DNA of 64,000 nucleotides. Source: Crossaster papposus (lineage: Eukaryota; Echinodermata; Asteroidea; Velatida; Solasteridae). Positions 57,976-64,000 of the stretch are shown piece by piece. The notes beneath the pieces were generated by a model that saw only the letters and a list, made by a program, of their open reading frames with translations, had not been told where the DNA came from and did no database searches. Numbering within the stretch: position 1 is the first letter of the stretch; each line of letters begins with the position of its first letter. The translations under genes and the position numbers were made by a program. The DNA lies in contig JBAIAA010000022.1 of NCBI GenBank assembly GCA_037893245.1, forward strand, positions 868,001-932,000. The letters run 5' to 3'.

Positions 57976-58945
57976 CTAGAACTACGTCTGTTCGAGGAAC
58001 AGAACATAGGGCCTTTTCGCATTTTTTCCCCCGTAAAAACCATTCAAAAGGAATTTTAAACACATTAAAAGTAATCAAAACGAATTTAGGTTATTTAAAC
58101 AGATTAAAGGTAATTTAAAGTGATTAAAACGATAACGTCACACATTTGTAAACTTTTGGTGAACTACCTAACCAACCCAATACACAATTATTTTTATTTT
58201 AGCATGATCCGTTGCTGAGATATGGCTTCAAGGTCTTACAACGTAATAAATCACATTATTGAATGATGGCTTCAAGTCTTTTCATTCTAACTTCCGGTCT
58301 GGTGACGTCATATTCTTTTTTCTCCCGGTCAAATTGTTTCTAACATGAAGCTATTATATACATCAATTATAAAGTGATTTCAGCAAACTTTGCCACACAC
58401 ATCAACTGAATATTAATTTTGAACCTGCCGCCAGAGGGTGCTATAACATGTTATGACGTCGCCGGTATTTTTTTTGAAAAGTACATCTAGCCAAATACTA
58501 ACATCGTTTAAAGTAAGTTCATATCATTTTTCACTTTCAAATTATAAGGCACTTTCGGTTTGGACCGAAAGGAAGGGTCACGTGATTTCTCACACACGAG
58601 ATAAAATGAAGATCCTGGATTATCCTATCAATTGCCACAAACCTAAAGTCCCGGTCTTTTGCGCGCGATTTGTTATTGATTTTCAAAGATTAAATAAATT
58701 TAATATGACGTCACGTTACCCCCTGATGACGTCACCATGATGTCTGTCTGCTAGACACGAGCTCACTATAGATTCTTCACTTGGGTAAAGTTTTGTTTGG
58801 ATACGACTTGTTATGAAAAGTGCTTGTACGAAAGAACGTGTACAAAGTCTATTGCATTTTGGTCCCAAAAAGAAAAAGAAAAAATAAGTAAAACAAAAAT
58901 CAGAACAAAAACAAAGGCTTTTTCGCAAAATTGTGAAAAAGCCAA
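57976..58945 (-). mobile_element. Second rolling-circle-like family, minus-strand copy
   Basis: On the minus strand it ends GCGAAAAGGCC, hairpin TCTGTTCC-TCGAACAGA, CTAG (57,976–57,979), followed by T of the (AAT)n tract. It begins near 58,945 with the GGCTTTTTCACAATTTTGCG…AAAGCC hairpin. The body matches 39,607–41,084. The 95-codon plus ORF (58,453–58,740) is not convincing. Confidence 0.72.
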
Positions 58946-59289
58946 TTAAACAAGATAATACAATTTTAAGATCGTAATTTGGACATGCATCACTGTGTAC
59001 ATGCTGTGAAAATACATTTGTTTCTAATGGGAAGGCTAGGGTGTGACGTGTATGGTGCATACATGATCGACCCACATGAATTTTGATTTTTATTCGTGGG
59101 CGAGACATGTTTTAATTTCAAATAGAAAGATAGGGGGTGACAGGTTCACTACATGACCCATATTAAAATGTGTCGAGCGGCTATTAAAAAAAAAAGAAAA
59201 AAAAAGGCCTCCTCCTTTCTTCTAAAAAAAAGACAAACATGTTGTTTTTATTATTTGGCCTAAAGGGAGGTTCTCGAGGCTCTTACGTA

Positions 59290-59590
59290 ATCAGGGTTGG
59301 ATTAGGGTTGAGGAATTGAATAACCGTGGATTCGTAATTGTTACAAATGTAGGCAAGATAAAAACCGTTCCGAATCCACACTTTACTAAAGATTCGTAGA
59401 TACGAATCCACTGTTATTGTCCAAAGCGTTGATTCTTAGATACGAATCCACACTTTTAACAATAGCGTGACGTCATAGCAATGGTTTAAGTCGGAGAATA
59501 CACTCGCAACTGTGGATTCGTATTTAAGAATCCACTCGGCGCTTCGCGCCTCGTGAATTCGTAATTACGAATCCACACTTTCTCGTGTAT
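59290..59590. repeat. Cluster of GATTCGTA/TACGAATC palindromes
   Basis: At least eight GGATTCGTA or TACGAATCC words in both orientations, plus a CGGCGCTTCGCGCC hairpin, probably a degraded fold-back MITE. No gene. Confidence 0.5.
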
Positions 59591-60789
59591 TCTCCTATAC
59601 AGAATTGGAAGTCCTTAGTTTGGATTTATTATTTGATCTTCGAGCTTGTTCGCTTTTTCAAGCGCTCGATCGCCTTCGGGTGTCAGACGGGAAATTTTTT
59701 AGAGCATCTTTTTTCTGAACCCAAATAAATCCCAGGTTTTGATTTCCGTTTTTCGCAATTAAATATTGAGAAAATCCTAATTGTTTCCAATCCTACAACA
59801 TTTTCATGAAATTTATTCAGGGATAGCAGCAAACGCTGTAAAAGTAAAGATATTTGTTGGGATGATTGCCAATACCGCATCCATTAACGATTCGAAGTGT
59901 TCATTGTAAAGATAGTCAATACGGCTTACCCATGTTTATGTTAAATGTCCCGGTTTAGGAGTTAAAGAAAGAAATTTTCGAGTTTCTTTTACAGTTTATT
60001 TATATGTTCACAGTGATAGAGAAAAAATGCTCATAGACTGGTTATATTTCTGGGAAATGTGGATTCTTGAAGCATTTTTGGGGAAAAGCAGGCAAACCAC
60101 TTTTTCTGGGGTAGTTTTTCACGCTGAACACGAATCTGTTGTTTGCCATGAGCCCAAAAATGACTAATAAGGTCACTAATTGGGGGTCAAAGGTCAATGA
60201 GTGCAAAATTCAAAAGTTTTCAAAAAGTGTTTTAATTGACATTCTCTATCCAGATATGTAACGTATTTTACAATATTTTGTATCGTAGGGTTCATACAGG
60301 GTTTCAAAATGTGAGAAAAAAAGGTAAATGTGAAGGAAAAATAATGCTGTTTTGTGAATTTCACAGAAATGTAAGGTTATAGTATCTTATTATGATGGTT
60401 TGTGGTGAATACGCTTCCAATCAAATCGGAAGTAAAAGTTTATATATTGAAGTGTACATCCCCACGTTATGCAGATTGTAATGTACAAATAACTGAATCG
60501 TTGCTAGTCAAAGAAAATATTTAAGTTTGTAAAAGCGAATTGAGTTGAATAAAATGTCAAAACATATGATAATATTCAAACATTGTGTAGGTCATAAACA
60601 TATAGACAAGCTGAAAGTATAATAATTGTATTGTATATAGCTATTTTTCAAGTGGTGAATCCCAGCGTGTGTGACCGTAAACCAGCAAGAATAAAACATG
60701 TAAAAATGTAATATGTAAACATATTTTGGTTGTTGCAAGTCTGTTGCAAGTACATGTACATGTATGGTTGGTTATCGTGGCTGAGATGA
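59591..60789. other. Copy-2-only AT-rich sequence, no gene seen
   Basis: No tandem, inverted or coding structure that I can support. The 65-codon minus ORF at 59,683–59,880 has no recognisable motif. Confidence 0.4.
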
Positions 60790-60813
60790 GATTGGTCAAT
60801 AGGTATAGGCTGG

Positions 60814-60962
60814 GTTCGGGCGGTCTGTTCTTGACTCGCGAAACTCGATTGTGTAAAACCCCGAATAATAGGTGGTGTGTGATCCTGTTCCGAGTGCAAG
60901 ATTCTTGGGTCGCATTTGAGCGCGACAACCGAGTTTTGCGTGTCAAGAACAGACCGCCCGAC
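60814..60962. mobile_element. MITE with GTCGGG-type ends, copy 2
   Basis: Counterpart of 19,434–19,581. Confidence 0.75.
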
Positions 60963-61741
60963 GCGACGAACCAGTCTGAGTCACCTTTGGAGTAAATCGG
61001 ATGTGCAGGGGCCGCGTGTGCAGGGTTCACCAAGTTCATGTTGTTTTGTCAGGTACGTGACTTCATTTCCGGTCTGTATTTCCTCCAAAGCTCTAGGAGC
61101 CATTTCCATTGAGCTGCTAAGAACAATAAATTGGCTTAGCACAACAATGCCCTGCTCAGTTAAAAAGTTTAGACTCCATTGTTTTTTTTCCGGGGCGCCT
61201 CCCAAATAAACCAGTTAAACATTCTACCTGAGTTTAAACCCTTTATAATTGTATGCATGTCTTGAACTAAATCAATTAAGTAAAATAATAATAATAATGA
61301 AGACCTCCCCCCCCCCCCCCAATTAAACACATTAAACACATTATGATAACTTTAGTGTTCAAGCGGCTTAGCTTTGGCATTAAACCCAGTAAATGCGTTA
61401 ACATCAAAATCAATTTCAAAACATTCGCAGAACAGTATTTTTAAAACTTGATGTAGAGCGTAGAGATATGGAACTCGACAATTTGTTTTCATGATGTTTT
61501 GTATTAATAGGTTCCCTTTAATAATAATCGTGGCTAGAGTTGTTTCATAAAGGGAGCTCTACATACAACACAAACTGAACACTGAACAAATCACGACCGG
61601 TATACGTACAAGTCAGTGGTTCGAGTGGTCTTTCATTAAGGAAGTCACAATAAAATATTGTTCAAGGCACTTATCTATCTAACCCGGTTTTTCCTTTAGC
61701 CTTGCTCTCTGGTTAAGATATTCCACAAGGAAATTGGTAAA

Positions 61742-61812
61742 CGTTAACAACAGCTGGATTCGAACCAGAGACCTTTCGATTAATAGCCCATCTCTCTATA
61801 CAAACTAGGCTA
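61742..61812 (-). repeat. tRNA-like remnant with perfect B box, copy 2
   Basis: Minus strand carries GGTTCGAATCC. Counterpart of 20,398–20,465, slightly closer to a tRNA. Confidence 0.4.
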
Positions 61813-62035
61813 TTGGCGAGTTAGTTAAGGACAGGGGTTCTTCAGAGTTTGTTAATAATAGATCAGTTGTCATTGTTCTTTTCATGATTATATGTTTAGC
61901 ATTACCCAGCTGCCGAGGAAAAAAATTGCGAACCGCTACACGTAAACGTGGTTTAAGTTCATGTATTGCCTTTTTGCCATGCAAACCTTTGAATCTCATC
62001 TGTCTTTCTTTCATTGTTCAGTTGTGAGTGTCAAT

Positions 62036-62776
62036 CACGAAGCACGCGTTTGAACGTGTCATCGACGTCTATAAAACGTCAACTAATAAGATATGTTCAT
62101 TTCACATTTCAGTGTCGGTGACTGAAAGCGACATAAACGTAACTTCCGTCTCATGAATATTAAACGAGTCAGTGGTGCGTGATTGACAGCGCACTAGGGG
62201 CCACGCGTTTGAACGTGTCATCGACGTCTATAAAAAATGTCAACCAATAAGATGTGTTCATTTCACAGTGTCGGTGACTGAAAGTTGCATTTAACATCAT
62301 GAATATTAAACGAGTCAGTGGTGCGTGATTGACAGCGCACCAGGGGCCACGCGTTTGAACGTGTCATCGACGTCTATAAAATGTCAACCAATAAGATGTG
62401 TTCATTTCACAGTGTCGGTGACTGAAAGTTGCATTTAACATCATGAATATTAAACGAGTCAGTGGTGCGTGATTGACAGCGCACCAGGGGCCACGCGTTT
62501 GAACGTGTCATCGACGTCTATAAAATGTCAACCAATAAGATGTGTTCATTTCACAGTGTCGGTGACTGAAAGTTGCATTTAACATCATGAATATTAAACG
62601 AGTCAGTGGTGCGTGATTGACAGCGCACTAGGGGCCAAGCGTTTGAACGTGTCATCGACGTCTATAAAATGTCAACCAATAAGATGTGTTCATTTCACAG
62701 TGTCGGTGACTGAAAGTTGCATTTAACATCATGAATATTAAACGAGTCAGTGGTGTGTGATTGACAGTGCGCTAGG
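62036..62776 (+). promoter_or_regulatory. Five tandem 145-bp promoter-like units, copy 2
   Basis: Same units as 20,686–21,558 but one fewer. The last TATAAAA is at 62,663–62,669. One unit has two extra A bases after TATAAAA. It supports a second C1q-type transcription unit in copy 2. Confidence 0.6.
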
Positions 62777-62942
62777 GGCCAATTACAAACCGGGCAACGT
62801 TCCTCAGTCACTGCTTAGGAAATCACTGGCAAGTTTTTTAAGGCAGGAGCGCACGCTTTATTTCTCACAACGATCGCAACTCATCTTCGCCTTGGGCAGG
62901 ACAGCCAGAGAGAGACCTGAACGCAAGAACGAGATTTACAAG
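62697..62942 (+). other. Probable 5' UTR exon 1, second C1q-like locus
   Basis: Ends at the same donor, ACAAG|GTAAGG (62,943). Sequence nearly identical to 21,480–21,725. Confidence 0.5.
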
Positions 62943-63707
62943 GTAAGGTTCTGTGACAGATGGAAACAGGCTTTTCAAGTCTTGAGATGAAATTAATGTT
63001 TGTATTCCTTCTTGATTAGTGGTTCTTACAAAAGTATGTTTTAAACAAAACTCGTGAATAGAGTAAGTTGTGTCAGATTATATTTTGACTCTCTGCTCCG
63101 CTGTCCATGTAAATGGTTGTAAAAGGCCGTTCATGTACTTGGGGTCCCCTATACATGTATACCCTTGGTACTGTGCTTGATGTTCAGGCTGTTCCACCAT
63201 CCTTCTGACATGCTTTAATGAGCACACACAGCCTACCCCAGCATCCTACCAAGCATCGTTTAGCATCATGTCAGAATCTGCCGCGTATCCTGTTCCAGAA
63301 TCTTCCACCTCATGTCCACTGAACTCGGCACCATCCATAACCCATACTGTTGTTAGCGCAAGCATCCCATCCTATTGATTTGTTTCACCACTCCATGCAA
63401 ACCCTTAGGGCATAAGTCTTATTTAAAAGGGTTGGAGCAAACGTCAAATGTATTGTATTCCTTCTTTGCATCCACAGACTCCCCTTGCTATCTCCCCATT
63501 TTGTCATCATCTTTGTTACTTTCTTTTTAGGGACAGCTGCTCGCTTTGATAAAACATAATGATATCACAACATCAACAACAAACAAACAAACAAATTATA
63601 GCCTTTACGCTGACAACAGCCTCAAAGCGCTGTAAAATTACATTAAAATAAACAAATAAAGAGACTTGTTGTGAGTTAAGGTGTTTGTTTTTTTGTATTA
63701 TTTTCAG

Positions 63708-63777
63708 GTGACATTCAACTTCAGTCACTAAGATTTCTTCCCGGCGGCTGAGCTCTGATTAAGAACACCACGTCAAG
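63708..63777 (+). other. Probable 5' UTR exon 2, second C1q-like locus
   Basis: Seventy bases, same acceptor and donor as 22,490–22,559. Its coding exon would start at about 64,697, outside the window. Confidence 0.55.
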
Positions 63778-64000
63778 GTAGGCCTTACTGTATTAAAAAC
63801 AAATAACGTTATATTTTTTAACAAAACCATTGACGTATCTTGGGAGGAGCTATAGCTAAACAATCAGCGAGACAAATTCTTAAATATTACCGTATTTACA
63901 GAGTTTTTCAGTCAGGATATTATATCTTTCCCAGTTATTTTAACACTAGTATCATACATTCTTATAACGACACTTTACTTTCGTCCCCGAACATTGCCTA

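Larger units (their letters stand above)
27966..64000 (+). other. Segmental duplication, copy 2 (incomplete at right edge)
   Basis: Second tandem copy of the unit that begins at 77. It is longer than copy 1 because it contains a 13.7-kb rolling-circle/satellite array, a LINE, an internal 1,693-bp duplication and a 1.37-kb extra block (about 34,207–35,573). The last base of the window corresponds to about 22,785 of copy 1, in the second intron of the C1q locus. The unit therefore continues to the right. Confidence 0.85.

Noticed and set aside
58453-58740. 95-codon ORF ending …DFQRLNKFNMTSRYPLM
   Set aside because: It superficially recalls a reverse-transcriptase phrase, but the sequence is the body of a non-coding rolling-circle-like element whose other copy has no such frame.

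Overview
The window is non-coding-rich animal DNA, AT-rich and packed with transposable elements. It has split genes with GT/AG introns, a secreted collagen–C1q-domain protein, a CR1/Jockey-type LINE fragment, tRNA-derived SINEs, Helitron-like elements and many MITEs. A marine invertebrate, perhaps a non-vertebrate deuterostome such as an echinoderm, fits best; this is an inference from content, not a species identification.

The main architecture is a tandem segmental duplication. Copy 1 runs from about 77 to 27,965 and copy 2 from about 27,966 past the right edge. They are colinear: 77–2,800 matches 27,966–32,600; 2,800–4,700 matches 32,600–34,080; 6,110–10,190 matches 34,080–39,110; 12,508–12,650 matches 39,109–39,250; 12,651–17,090 matches 52,975–57,395; and 19,410–22,785 matches 60,790–64,000. 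Bases 1–78 repeat 4,355–4,432 exactly, which suggests a further, shorter unit to the left. Because each copy supplies the empty site for insertions in the other, many elements can be delimited to the base. Copy 1 alone carries three telomere-like TTAA MITEs (one nested), two other TIR elements, a TRIM-like LTR element with identical LTRs, and a Helitron. Copy 2 alone carries a LINE, a 1,693-bp local duplication, and a 13.7-kb array of satellite-bearing Helitron/Helentron-like units.

Genes are few. A C1q-like collagenous protein is encoded at 23,480–24,316 (+). Two probable 5' UTR exons lie at about 21,480–21,725 and 22,490–22,559, downstream of six tandem 145-bp units that each contain a TATA-like box. 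Copy 2 has the same promoter array (five units) and both UTR exons, so a paralogous C1q gene is predicted just beyond the right edge. On the minus strand, three 3' exons of a FAD-dependent (DAO/sarcosine-oxidase-like) oxidoreductase lie at 25,491–27,802. They contain an in-frame TAG and are cut off from their 5' exons by the duplication boundary, so this is probably a pseudogene.

Region by region: 1–2,800 SINE and fold-back elements built of 53-bp monomers; 2,800–7,300 MITEs; 7,847–9,750 LTR element; 10,191–12,507 Helitron; 12,508–19,400 fold-back MITEs and minisatellite; 19,400–24,320 C1q locus; 24,320–27,965 oxidoreductase remnant; 27,966–39,250 second copy of the left part with a LINE; 39,250–52,974 satellite/rolling-circle array; 52,975–64,000 second copy of the right part. 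Almost all other open reading frames are by-products of tandem repeats and MITEs.
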